This document shows, piece by piece, positions 11,300 to 22,160 of a DNA stretch of 36,320 bases. Origin of the DNA: Gnetum montanum. Lineage: Eukaryota; Streptophyta; Gnetopsida; Gnetales; Gnetaceae. The DNA lies in contig MNCI01030331.1 in assembly GCA_015680685.1 (NCBI GenBank), forward strand, positions 64,297 through 100,616. Direction: 5' to 3'. How positions within the stretch are numbered: the stretch's first letter is position 1; every line of letters starts with the position of its first letter. Under the pieces are notes generated by a model, which worked only from the letters and a program-made list of their open reading frames with translations, had not been told where the DNA came from and did not search any database. The position numbers were made by a program, and so were the translations under genes.

Positions 11300-12350
11300 T
11301 TGGCCCATCTTTGTTGATGCTTGGAGGAATCCACCTGATAAGCGTCGACAAAGAAGTGCAAAACACCACAAGCAACTCGATAAAGACTTTGTCCTTTGCC
11401 ACTTGACTAGACATCATCGTACCGTATTCAGTAGTACATGGAATTGCAAGAAATGGAATTTGTATCTAATAGAGAAAGGGAAACTATGGGGATTGGGAAC
11501 TGATCAAGGGATTCTGCTTGGTAAGCACTGGTGTGTATCATGCTGATCCTTGTCAATAGCCATTATTTAGTACACTCGGAATCAAGACATGCGATGTGCG
11601 TCCTTTAGCGGAACAAAAACTCTTAGTAGTGTCCAAGTGGACTTGTTGGCGAGACCAAAGCCACATGATGATGTGTTGCATTCTTTGGAGGAACAGGGCC
11701 GTTATTTAGTGTTTTAGGAGGAACCTATTGGCAGAGAGCCAAAGCCATGCAACAGGATGTCACTTGATTTTTTTTCATGAGTATTTATTTTCAAGACAAC
11801 TTTCATCTCGTCTTGTGTTTGTTTTTGGGAAGAGACAACTGTCGTCTCATCTTTTTTTTTGGAAGAAAATGTTTTGATCTTGTACTCATGTTCAAGTGCT
11901 ATGTTGCGTGTTGCAACTATTTAAAAGTGTTACAGTGTGCAACAGTGTACTCAAATTTTTGAGTGTACTAGGTGTATCAGAGGTGTGGCTGAGTGGAGTA
12001 TGTCGATGAATAGATAGGAAATAGGCCGAGAAATGGGGATGTACTAGTGAATGGCTTGATTTAGTCTTGCCACGTGTGTTGTGAACATCGCCTCACCTTG
12101 CTGCTTGTGACAAAGTGTATTCTTGTACGAACACCTCTAAGTTTCATCCTGCAAACACAACTCCAAGAAGACATAAAAACCATGAGTGAGTAAACAAGCT
12201 TAGAATTATATAACAATTGATGAAACAAAGGCACTGGATGAGATGTCTGGAACGGTATATGGCTAGCAGCAATGTTGTTAGGATTGGCCGATGGCGAGCG
12301 ATGCAGTGATTCTGATGAAGTTCGAATGCAGCTACAGATTGAGGAACCAG
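11300..12350. other. Element 3' noncoding region with local duplications
   Basis: No coding potential in element orientation. Two imperfect local duplications are visible: one around 11600-11760 (GGAACA..TTAGTG..GGC.GAGACCAAAGCCA type, about 90 bp apart) and one around 11780-11870 (AGACAACTTTCATCTCGTCTT versus GAGACAACTGTCGTCTCATCTT, about 50 bp apart, so ACAACT..CTC.TC recurs). Both lie between integrase and the 3' LTR. Confidence 0.4.
11304..11312 (-). other. Possible polypurine tract
   Basis: Minus strand AAAGATGGG, a few bases before the 3' LTR start, is the only purine-rich stretch in the expected place for plus-strand priming. It is short and separated from the LTR by CCAA, so the call is tentative. 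Confidence 0.3.
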
Positions 12351-12359
12351 AGATGAGCT

Positions 12360-12812
12360 TGCCAGTTTATAGTCTTAGTGGACTGTCATGGGTTAGTTTT
12401 ATGTCATAACCCATTGGACATTGCCCATTTAGCGTCATGGCAGATGGTACATTGCCCATTTATTTTTGTCATAGCCGACCGTGAAGAGGCAAACTAGTTT
12501 ATAGTCTTAGCGGACTCTAGTGAATGCAACTGTGGTAGTTTATTGTTGTACTGGATGAGTGCTAGTTTATTTTCATTGCAGACATTGTATGGTATCAGTT
12601 TACTGTCATGATTCCAGGACGAGCTATGGTATCAGTTTTAAGTCATGATCCAGGACTGTTCTATGGTATCAATTTACCGTCATGATTCTAGGACAAGCTG
12701 TGGTATCAGTTTTAAGTCATGATCCAGGACTGTTCTATGGTATCAGTTTACCGTTATGATTCCAGGATGAGCTGTGGTATTAGTTTATAGTCGTGACGCC
12801 AGGACTCTCACC
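12360..12812. repeat. AGTTTA minisatellite, integrase side (37-bp period)
   Basis: From 12592 to 12812 the landmark GTATCAGTTT recurs at 12592, 12629, 12666, 12703, 12740 and 12777: six copies with an exact 37-bp step, each carrying AGTTTA..GTCATGAT.CCAGGAC. The sequence 12360-12591 holds looser copies (TAGTTTATAGTCTTAG.GGACT and TAGTTTTATGTCATAACCC). The core resembles the minisatellites at 16421-16855 and 22161-22415. Confidence 0.85.
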
Positions 12813-12827
12813 TACCTAAGCTTGTAT

Positions 12828-14250
12828 TCAAATATAGAACAGTTTTAGGAACAAGTGATTGGTTGGATTTGCAAGCTCATGCCCTTCCATATCAGCTAAC
12901 TTGAATGCTCCATTATCGTATTCTTTAGTGACCAAGTAGAGCCCTTCCCAGTTGGCTGAGAATTTATCTGGATGTTCTTGGATGGCCTTAAGTACAAGAT
13001 TGCCTTCTTTGATGGGACGCTTATGAATGTCGTGTCGATGACATTGTCGTTGCTATTTTTGGTACCATTCGATCTGATCGAGTGCACGTCTGCGTTCCTC
13101 CTCCACCGAGTCCAGGTCAATGATGCATAGGTCATTGTTTTTCTCTTCATCGAGGAGTCTAGAGAGTGTGATCCTTAAAGATGATACCTATAATTTCAAG
13201 GGTAAAACAACTTCTGAACCATAAACAAGACTATATGGCATTTTACTTGTTGAAGTCCGATGTGTAGTACGATATGCCCACAATGCGTATACCAATTGTT
13301 CGTGACACCTTCACTTGCTTTGGGTAAGCATATTTTTAAGTATTGTAACAATGGTTTTTTTTGTTACCTCTACTTGACCATTACTTTGAGGGTAATAAGG
13401 GGAAAAAAATGAATTTTTGATCCCAGACTTTCACAAAAAGTTTTGGTCTCGACACTACTGAATTGCAGCCCGTTGTCAGTGATGATGGTCATAGGGATGC
13501 CAAAACGGGTCACAATGTTTTCAAGAATGAAGTTGCACACGTGTTTAGATGTAGTCTTTTGAAGGGGCATAGCTTCTACCCACTTCGTGAAATATTCTGT
13601 TGTGGTTATGATGAAACTATGCCCTGCAGAAGATGAGGGCATTATTGGTCCGATAAGGTCCAACCCCACTTTTGAAAGGGCCACATGATTTGCGTTGTAT
13701 GCAACTCATTTGGTGGGACATGGATTAGATTACTATGTCTTTGGAAGGTACTACATGTCTTAGCCTTAGAGAGACAGTCAAACTCCATGTGTGGCCAATA
13801 ATAGCCTAAGCGTCTAATCTTTGTTGCCATTGCTTTTGGTGCTATATGTCCTCCGCATAGTCCGTCATGTACTTGTTCAACGATGGTTTGTGCATCAGTA
13901 CTACTAACGCATGTTAGCAATATGCCTTCGAAGGATCAACGACACAATGTGTTCCCTACCAGTGCATATTGCCTAGAACGTTTTTGTACCGCATCTTTTT
14001 GTGCATTTGTTAAATGTTGCAGTGTTTCATCGTGTAGAAGGTACTCTTTTATGTTGTCATACCATTCTATCGCGTGTGTTATACTAATAGATGCAATTGG
14101 CAATGTATCAGGAGTATCGGTTATTGGTTTGGCACAGCTAATTATGGAGCTTGGCAATGTATGAAACATGTCGGGCGATATGTTTAATGCCAAGGTAGCC
14201 AGTGCGTCTGCGATGGTATTATCATTTCTAGAGACGTGTTCACATCGATG
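12828..14250 (-). pseudogene. Integrase region of pol, decayed
   Basis: Order on the minus strand: H2C2-type zinc finger (about 13860-13740) with VHDGLCGGH and GYYWP, the catalytic core, and the C-terminal domain ending at a TGA at 12828-12830. Core acidic residues are identifiable: D in VGLDLIGPI (about 13660), D in IITDNGLQF (about 13475), and E in NGQVEV (codon 13368-13370), the last only after a frame change near 13395 beside a run of A residues. In the zinc finger the second cysteine is replaced by Phe (CSTFQRH). The C-terminal part (12830-13010) is well preserved (KFSANWEGLYLV, NGAFKLADM) and has no chromodomain. A further TGA lies near 13320. Not functional. Confidence 0.85.
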
Positions 14251-14650
14251 TTTTCAAATTGCTTCATTAGGTGTTTTGCCAAGTCATAATATGATTGTAA
14301 ATGTTGCGCTTTTCATGTATAAATATTTGTGACTTGGTTCAAAACCAGTTGTGAATCTCCTCTGACCACTAGTCATGTGATGTCTGAAGCTAGTGTTGCT
14401 GCGAGACCTCTAAGGAGACCTTTGTACTCTGCTATGTTGTTGGTACAATGGAAGTTGAAACGATAAGCAAAGGGGGTCTGATCTTCCCAGAGGGATAGGT
14501 GATGACAGTAGCAACACTTCCCCCTCGAGAGGTGGATGCTCCATCAAAGTTTAGAATGGCATCATAGTCATTGGGTACTATGTCTATTGTGCTTACATTT
14601 TCATCCGGGAATTCTGGCTCTATCATTGCTTAATCATGCGTTGGTGACAT
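14200..14650 (-). pseudogene. Second RNase H domain (aRNH) of pol, decayed
   Basis: Minus strand. The first catalytic Asp is in ILNFDGAS (about 14550), followed by NNIAEYKGLLRGL (Glu) near 14430-14390, VVRGDSQLVLNQV (Asp) near 14370-14330 and an ADALATLA-like end near 14200. The segment FDGAS and the segment NNIAEYKG are in different frames, so a frameshift lies around 14450. A second RNase H after the one fused to RT is a hallmark of the Tat lineage. It hands the growing polyprotein to integrase. A stop (TAG/TGA) and the frameshift make it inactive. Confidence 0.75.
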
Positions 14651-15105
14651 GGTCATTTGATTTTCTATGTCTTGACCCTTAACTGATGATTGCGTTATGT
14701 AATATAGGTAAAACTCAGCTATTATGGCTTTCCAACGAGCTATCCGACTTGTCTCATAAATGTTTCCTGTAATTGCTCTAAGCACATTATCTTTGCAGAT
14801 TATGTTAACTTGATTACGGAAGAGGTAATGTTGTCATTTCTTTAGAGAAAAGACCAAGGCTAAACATGACCTCTCCACCTCATTATACCTTTTTTCATGG
14901 GTGACTAACGCATGTCTTAAGTAATAGACAGGGACTTCAGTTCCGTCCTCTTGTTTCTGGCAAAGCATAGACGTGATTGACGAATCCGAAGTGGCGAGGT
15001 AGATGTAAAACGGTTTATCATTTTGAGGTGGATAAACCATGGGCAGTCAGGCGAGTGCCATTTTAATATTATTGAATGCTTCTTGACACTATGGAGTCCA
15101 TTCAA
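14650..15105 (-). pseudogene. First RNase H / connection domain of pol, decayed
   Basis: Minus strand 15040-14834 reads a segment typical of the gypsy RNase H that follows RT: FYIYLATSDSSITSMLCQ, VPVYYLRHALVTHEKRYNEV and CLALVFSLKK. Further worn segments (RIARWKAIIAEFYL) continue to about 14700. It lies in the same frame as the RT upstream and joins it. Several stops break the reading frame. Confidence 0.75.
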
Positions 15106-16372
15106 AATGGACGTTCTTGCATAGCAAGTGGTTCATAGGTTTTAACTTGTCTGTTAGTTTTTCTATGAAATGTCTAATAAACTATAATCTACCTTGTAGA
15201 CCTCCAAGTTCAGTAAGGTTGCCAGCTGGTTTCACATTTGTTATGGCCTTAACTTTATCGAGGTCTACTCGTATCCCTGCTTCTGAGGCTATAAATCCAA
15301 GCATTTTTCCTGTTTTAACCCCAAAGACACATTTCTTTGGGTTAAGTCTTAGCTCATATTTTAAATAACGTTTTAACACCAAGTCAAGGTATTGTACGTG
15401 TTGTTGTGGTGTTTTTGATTTAACCACGATATCATCGACATATTCATTAAGCGAGTGGAGCATGTAGTCGCTAAAAATGAATGTCATCGCCCTTTGATAT
15501 GTGGCCCCAGCATTCTTGAGGCCAAAGGGCATCATTGTGTAGCAAAAGGTTCCCCATGGTGTCATAAAGGTAGTCCGGAGCTGATGCTCCGGGTTGATGC
15601 GTATCTGGTTGTATCCCGAGAAGCCATCCATAAAAGATAATAGGGCATGCCCATCAGTCGAGTCAACAAGTTGATCAATGCTGGGTAGAGGAAAATCATC
15701 TTTTATGGTCATAACATTTAGATCTCGAAAGTCAATGCATAAGCGAATGCTTCCGTTCTTCTTTGGGACAATGACCATGTTGGATACCCAATCGGTGTAA
15801 TCGACAGCCTAAATGAAACTAGCTTGATAAATTTTGGTGATCTTGTTGCAAATAGCCAATGCCACCTCAAGTTTAACCTTTCATGCTTTTTGCTTCACTG
15901 GCCTCAACTTTGGATCAAGGATAATATTATGTTGGACGATTCGAGGGTCCAATCCGGGCATGTCTGTGTACGACCAAGCGAATGCCTTTATGTTGTCCCT
16001 AAGCACATCTTCTATGTCTTTGGCCAGTTGAGGTTGCAGTAATGTGCTTAATTTTAATATTTTAATTTCTCCATCGAGCATGGCGATGGGGGTTTCGGTC
16101 AACGGGTCTTCAGTGATGTTTTCAACTTCTATGTCAAGGGGCTTTGTCATACCTTTATAGTTATCTAATGTTTGCTGTGTTGAGGCTATGACTGCATTGT
16201 CCATTGATAAACTTAAGTGGATGAGATTTATGTCAATGTCCCTTGCGATCTTTCCGTATAGTCCATCGATGATTAACGGTGTGGATAGACGCTGACTATC
16301 CATCAAGCTTGCTCCTGCCAATAAACAGAGAGCAGAATGAGGTGATGAGTATTGTTCGATGTTCTCAGGCAA
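15106..16372 (-). pseudogene. Reverse transcriptase of pol, decayed
   Basis: Starts near an ATG at 16370-16372. An N-terminal extension ends in MPGLDPRIVQHNI and the pre-RT segment RPVKQK. The RT core (15778-15182) has the first catalytic Asp in FMDGFSGYNQI and the YVDD box in NEYVDDIVVK (about 15431-15442), plus MPFGLKNAGATYQRAM and LNPKKCVFG. All three catalytic aspartates are present. Two in-frame stops interrupt it: TGA at 15878-15880 (expected Arg) and TAG near 15810. Both fit C-to-T changes. The 5' neighbour in element direction is not protease but the 6-kb antisense block. Confidence 0.88.
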
Positions 16373-16420
16373 CTTAAATTGTGTGCATGTGCATAATGGT
16401 GGTTTATTGTCACACCGGGA

Positions 16421-16855
16421 CGCATGGCAGTTTAAGGCCTTACTGGGCTGCAGGTGGCAGTTTAATGCCTTATCGGGCTGAATGTGATCTGTAGGAGGTA
16501 GTTTAAGGCCTTACCGGGCTGTAGGGGATTTGTATGTGGCAGTTTAAGGCCTTACTGGGCCAACATGGCAGTTTAACGCCATACCAGGCCATGGGTGGCA
16601 GTTTAAGGCCATACCGGGCCGCCATGGTAGTTTAAGGCCATACCAGGCCGCCATGGCAATTTAAGGCCATACCGGGCTACAGGGGGTTTGTGTGTGGCAG
16701 TTTAAGGCCATACTGGGCCGCGGGTGGTAGTTTAAGGCCATACTGAGCCACCATGGCAATTTAAGGCCATACCGGACCGTAGGGGGTTTGTGTGTGGTAG
16801 TCCAAGGCCTTACCGGGCCGTCATGGCAGTTTAAGGCCATACCGGGCCGAATAAT
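16421..16855. repeat. AGTTTAAGGCCATACCGGGCC minisatellite (RT side)
   Basis: Fourteen copies of a unit around CAGTTTAAGGCCATACCGGG. Starts of the CAG/TAG landmark: 16428, 16458, 16499, 16540, 16569, 16599, 16628, 16657, 16698, 16728, 16757, 16798 and 16827. Steps are 29-30 bp, or 41 bp where an extra TAGGGGGTTTGTGTG segment is present. Each unit contains GGCC..CCGGGCC, a small dyad. It lies at the boundary between the RT start and the antisense gene's promoter. Confidence 0.9.
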
Positions 16856-16929
16856 GTACACAAGAGAGTTTGCGCTATAATGTTCGGTGTGAACATCTGA
16901 AGTTGGGTTTACAGGGGAACCAGGATGTA

Positions 16930-17050
16930 GTAGTATTTGTTTGTATTAAATATATATATATATTTATTTATTTTTGAATGAATTTTAATTAAAATGAGTA
17001 AAAAAAGGCAAAAAGATACAAACTGAAAGGTGGCAGCGGTGGTGGCGGTG
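16930..17050. other. AT microsatellite and spacer before the antisense promoter
   Basis: A TA/TTTA run at about 16948-16976 is followed by a short A-rich stretch and a GGTGGCGGTGG segment (17031-17052). This is the immediate upstream region of the antisense gene TATA box. Confidence 0.4.
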
Positions 17051-17056
17051 GAGTGC

Positions 17057-17064
17057 TATATAAA
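17057..17064 (+). promoter_or_regulatory. TATA box of the antisense gene
   Basis: TATATAAA in the context GTGCTATATAAAGGG is a textbook plant TATA box. It lies about 360 bp before the first in-frame ATG (17419) and reads in the direction opposite to the retrotransposon. Transcription would start near 17090. Confidence 0.55.
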
Positions 17065-17089
17065 GGGTAGGGGCATCATTTGTTACCAC

Positions 17090-17418
17090 GTTGAATTTTC
17101 AGCGAGCATAGACATCGAGCATAAATCCTGAGTGTAGGTGTAAATCTTGAGCGTAAGCATAGATGACGAGACCTGAGCGTAAGTGTAAATGACCCAAACC
17201 CTGAGCGTAAATGTAGAGTGTAGAGGTCAAAGCGTCAGTGTAGACATCCCAACTCAGCTTGAGCGTAGGGATTCCAACTCGGCGTAGAGGCTCAACATGA
17301 GCGTAGAGGTCAAAGCATTGGCGTAGAGACTCAGACCCCGGTGTAGAGGCTCAGCGTAGGTGTGAGCAGTTTAGACCTTCAGCGTAAACCTATCAATCCC
17401 AGCATAGAGGATGCCGAG
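17090..17418 (+). repeat. 5'UTR of antisense gene, GAGCGTA-type repeats
   Basis: Degenerate short repeats of the form GAGCGTAAGTGTAAAT / GAGCGTAGAGGTCAAAG fill the inferred 5'UTR. They share the GCGTA core with the GCGTATACGC motif runs elsewhere in the element. No upstream coding exon is recognised. Confidence 0.6.
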
Positions 17419-20400
17419 ATGGGCAAAGGCAAGGAAGTGGAAGGCCAGGGGAGGAAGGGACCTGACCTGACCTTCGTGGAGGAGAGCGAGGCCATGCTGC
17501 AATGTTTGCCTAGGCCGAGGGTTCCATCGTGGCCTGGATCATCACAGAGGTAGGCTCTGATCCTGCCTCTGTTAGTTATTTTCATCTGTACATGTTTCGT
17601 AGCATAGATAGTCTCGGTAGCATAGAGGGCTTTAGTGTATACGCTCGGCATAGAGAGTTAGCGTAAAGGGTTCCGGCGTATATGCCCGACATAGACAAAT
17701 AGTGTAGAGGGTTTCTATACACTGAGCATATACTGTACATAGCCTAATTTGTTTGTAGCGTAATCTGTTGTCAATGCATAGCGTAAATGATTTTACCAGC
17801 ATGAAGTGTAGATGATTTTATCAGCGTATACGCTAACTATTGTTTTACGGCGTATACGCTAATTGTTCGTAGATTTTTTACAGTGTCCAGCGTAGACTGT
17901 TTACACAACGTATACACTAAAGGCTTTTACGGTGTATACGCTGAGGGTCCGAGCTTGAACAGTTAATTCTTTTCAAGTGGGGTACAGCGTAGACCTGTTT
18001 TCATGGCGTATGGTGTGAACTATTTTTGGAGTAAACTTATTTGCACAGTATTCAGCGTAAACTATTTGCACGGTGTATATGCTGGCGGTTTGCACAGTGT
18101 ATATGCTGACTGTCTTCCACGATGTATACGCTGACTGTAAATGGTTTCATAGCGTATACACTAACGATTTTCTATAGCGTATACGCTGAGCATGAACGGT
18201 TTGTAATTTTTCTAAGTGTTGGCTTACAACATGGAAGTTTGTTGTTTCATCTACTTTTCATGTATGGTTGATCTACCATGGAATTTTGGTTGCTTGTAGG
18301 GACACTGAACCTTTTCTCCTGCTGGTTGAGCTAGTAGGGGTACTGACATGGTTTGGCCCCATTGAGGCCGATGAACCTACCCCGGATTTGACCGTTGACA
18401 ACAATGGGGTCTGGTTCAGGGAAGGGGCATGTGAATTCCTCGCTTTCATGCTGGACAGGTTCAAAGTGGTTATCTGGTCGCACTTAAGTAAATTGGTGGC
18501 ATGGAGCATGCTTGAGGCAATGTTGTCGGGAGCCGCGGAGGGTGTCACGGTCTTCATGGAAGACATTGATGAGGGGCCGCTTGTAACGGAGGATGGTTCC
18601 TCCAGCGGGCTCAGGTCTACACACCTGTTAGCGCGCGTGTGGGCCCAATTGTTGTGAGGGCACGATTATCTCAACAACACCCTATTTTTAGCCATGCAGG
18701 CACACACATTGTTCCAGAACCCTCCTGGCATAGTGTACCAGGTGGATAGGTAGGCCTGTTTAAGCTTGTTGTTTCTTTTTTTATGTCGTTTGGCATTTGC
18801 TTTTGTTTTTACAAACGTTCTTTTGTAGGCCCCGAGTCAACCCAGATGGAACATGCGTTGAGGATGATGGACTTGCTCTAGCTTGTACCGCTCTAGAGAC
18901 CTTTATGGCGGGTCCCACCCTTCGTGGAGCTGTATTAGCTCAAACAAAGGGTGATATTGTTAACTTTTACAAACGGTTCTCTAGAGCGTTCGCACTGTGC
19001 AAAGCTTGTGGATGGTTGCATGGAGATTGGACACATAAGGGGCCAATTTTTCCTCATGACTCTGACTTGGGTAGCACCTCTAAGTCCACTACTGAAGGTA
19101 AGTGACTATATTTCCTAAATGTGTTAACATGTTTGTTCAATTTCCAGGGGTTATACTGATATGATGATTTTGAATTGTATTTACAGTTGATGTCCCTCCT
19201 GGCAGGGACCCTATCACAACCGGGTGAACTGAGACTACATTGTCAATGAAGTTCAGGGAGGTCAATACGGCTCAAAAATGGTTGCGGACCCATGCCCCGC
19301 CATCCATTGTTCATTGTTTAGACGATGCTAGCCTTATGGAGCTCTTTACAACCCTGAGCCTTGATGTGTCAATAGCAGAAATGATCGGGATCATGGATTC
19401 CTTCAACGAGTCTATCTCTTACTATAGCACTCGGACTAAGGGTGTTAAGATAGTTTTCCATCTGTCTCCTGAATTCTTTTTGAACCTGTTTGGTGTACCG
19501 GCAGATGGTATAAATGTAGTTTTAGACAAGGCTCATAAAGAGCTCCATACGGTTTGTGAATTATAGGACTGGTTGGGCGTTACCAAGGGTGCCAAGGGAT
19601 TCCCTATGTAGGGGAAGTCAAAGGTTGAGGAGGTGAATGAATTATATCCTCTGTTTAGGGCACGGGTATTCCCTAAATCCCTTTCCTAGGTGCGAAGTCT
19701 TGGTGTTGAGGCTGTGCATATTATGCAAACTATCCTAGAAACCAAAATGCGTTATAATTGAGCCCAATTTTTGTTGTCGAGGCTGCACAAGGAGATAGTG
19801 CGATTACGCTCAAATGTCGAGGTGCAGTCCCACTTTACCTTTGCCTTCTTTGTCGGTTATCTTCTCCACTTAGCCAAATTTCTAGTGGTTCGCAGAAACA
19901 ACAAGTACGTTCTATGGGACCGAGGTCAATTATCCCGCCTATGGATCAACCACTTGTTTGAAATTGCTGAGTCCCAAGATACGCCTGAGGGAACTGATGA
20001 ATCCGTATCTATCACGACAGGGGGATCATCTAGTACCTCAATCCACACATGTGACAGTGTGGGGTTGGAACCAGAAAATGTGCCTTATACTACAAAAAGA
20101 GTAGAACGGGTCATCAAAGAAACCATTGGCAAGGCCAAGTCAAAGCTGACAAAGCGTGAACGTTCAACCGAGGAGGCCTGGAATGTGGATGAGCCACGGG
20201 TTAAGCATATATGGTTCAAGATGCCTGCCCGAGGTAAGTAAACTTAGTACACTTGTTGCTTTATGGTTTTCGTCTTATTCATAATTTTTACTTTGACCAC
20301 TTACATGCCACTGATGCCTTCAGACTTGACTCAAGAAGTGAGGTGGTAGGAATTAGAGACTATTATTGAAGAGGAGGAGTCTAACACAGAGCTAAATACT

Positions 20401-21911
20401 GATGAGGAAGACACGGGCAAAGATCAGGCAGGAGGGATAGAAAAGTAGAGGGAAGACACCAAAGAAACTGAGCTGGTGGATGACCAGAGTGGAGTCGATG
20501 AAATGTTCAGCAGCTTCCTTAAGGGAAAACTAGATTTAGGCGAACCCCCAGAAGGGGACAAAGAACACGGTATGTTTTATTTTATTTTGTTATGTTACTT
20601 TGTAAGTTGTTGTTTTATGGTGTCTTACTTTTATTTTTTTATCACTTCCAGATGAAGGTAGTGAGACCAGAATGATGCAACTGGATGTGCCCATGAAAAT
20701 GGTTCCCCCTGAAAGAACCGCGGAGGTTAGTCCATCTCGTACTTGTGGACCATTTAATTGGATTGAAATGCCAAGTAAAATGGATTTTGTGGCTGGTATC
20801 GCTGAGGAAGTTGTTGAATTAATTTAGGAAGCCCACCTTGAGATAGGTATATATATTTCAAGTTGTTTGCAGCTTTAGAGTTTCACAGCCCATTTTTGTC
20901 GTTTTAGAGTTTGTTCTTTTCATGTGCATAGGTGCCAAACTGAGGTGGGATCCTTCTGAGATAATTAGCATAGAGAGTTTACCCACACTATCCCCAGAGG
21001 TCGAGCAGGTACCAAGCCCTATTTTTGAGGAGGTGGCGGAGGGTCTTGTACACAATGCCAAATCGTTGTACCTGTAGGTGTTCCATCGAATAGTTGTGGT
21101 TACAAATTCAAGCAAAGGAGAAGGAAGTTTGGGAGTTGTCAGTTCAGTGTGACGATCTCAAGGCTCGGTATGAGTTCGCTGTTGCTAAACTAAGTGGTGA
21201 TCGCTCTTGGCGAACTTCCAAGGTCATGTATACCAGGTATTGGAATCTGCTCAATCGTCATGCGTCACTGACCCGGAGTCTAGCGGAGCGTAAGGCCCAA
21301 ATAGATCTACGAAACCTCAAGTGTCAAGATTGGAAAGCTTTCGCTTCCAAGGTACACAAATGGGGTCAGGATGAAAAGAACCACAAACATCATTATAAGA
21401 AATCGTTGAAAGAAGTGTCCATTGAAAAGCTCCAATTGGAAATGTTTGTGGAGGGTCTGGGTCTGTGCTCTACTTTTGATACCTTTGCTCAAAACACAAC
21501 TATTGAGATGGAATTGCCTACAAGGATGATTACAACCGCTTCTAGGGAGGTGACAGTGGGTGAATTCCCTTTAAAACGTGCCACTTGGTCAGCTGTTGAC
21601 AAGGGGAAGGCCTTGGTAGATGTCGACCTAGGCCTTGATGGGATCAATTAGGCCAGTGTCTCAGAAGAGGAAATCCTTCGCCGACTGGAATTCGGCTTAG
21701 GGGGATCCCCTACGGTAAGCGTTTCGTTATCATAAAATTCGTTCGCTACATAATGTTTGAAAGTCTCTTTTTTTATCCTTATGTTGATTGTTTCTTTTTG
21801 CATTTTCAGGATCAAGATGGTGACGATGTTTACGAAGCTGGTCCCAGTGGAGCAGGGGCCCATGATGCCAGTGGGTCTAAAGGGGACGACCTTCCCGTTC
21901 TAGATGTTTAG
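17419..21911 (+). pseudogene. Antisense multi-exon gene with NIF/FCP1-like domain
   Basis: Plus-strand gene inside the minus-strand element. Proposed exons: 17419-17549, 18300-18749, 18829-19097, 19187-20233, 20324-20569, 20652-20846, 20932-21714, 21810-21911; all introns have GT-AG borders and keep the reading phase. Product about 1,070 residues. Residues about 45-260 resemble the NIF/FCP1 HAD-type phosphatase domain: REGACEFLAFMLDRFKVVIW and a later NNTLFLAMQ..FQNPPGIVY segment. The two catalytic Asp motifs are replaced (LLVELVGVL; LFLAMQA), so it looks catalytically dead. Middle: an unrecognised region with LSPEFFLNLFGVP. Then an acidic exon and a charged coiled-coil-like region (exon 7). 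Decay: stops at 18655, 19225, 19564, 19609, 19687, 19759, 20347, 20446, 20825, 21075, 21091 and 21649, all TAG or TGA, and one frame change near 21078-21090. Function unknown; possibly a captured host gene. Confidence 0.65.
17550..18299 (+). repeat. Intron 1 of antisense gene, filled with GCGTATACGC motifs
   Basis: A 750-bp intron (donor AG/GTAGGC, acceptor TTGCTTGTAG) that is almost entirely degenerate GCGTATACGCT repeats. Perfect 10-bp palindromes lie at 17824-17833, 17850-17859 and 18177-18186, with many one- or two-base variants spaced about 25-50 bp. The other introns are only 79-100 bp. Confidence 0.7.
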
Positions 21912-22160
21912 TTTTTTTTTTACTCAAATTTATACGGGAATTGTAAATTGAGATGAATGAAACCAGTTAACTCTTGTACTTGTACATCATTTCATGTATA
22001 AAATTTTTTTTTGTTGATTTTGAGTTTAATTGCAAACACGACATGGCAATGTAAAATGTTTTGGTTTGTATTTTGTGGTTTAAGTGTAATGTGCGGATGT
22101 AATTATAAGTCAGAGTATAATGATAAATGAAAGAGGAAAATAAAGTATAAGTGGATGATC
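21912..22160 (+). other. 3' end region of the antisense gene
   Basis: AT-rich sequence after the last TAG (21909-21911), with T runs and AATGAAA / TATAAAA-like stretches that could serve as poly(A) signals between 21950 and 22010. No coding potential on either strand. Confidence 0.35.

Noticed and set aside
16421-16855. Regular array that at first sight resembles a CRISPR
   Set aside because: Units abut each other with no unique spacers, steps are only 29-41 bp and the setting is a plant retrotransposon.
17379-18566. Minus-strand frames opposite the antisense gene exons
   Set aside because: They overlap exons that have consistent splice phases on the plus strand and contain no pol motif, so RT does not extend through the block.
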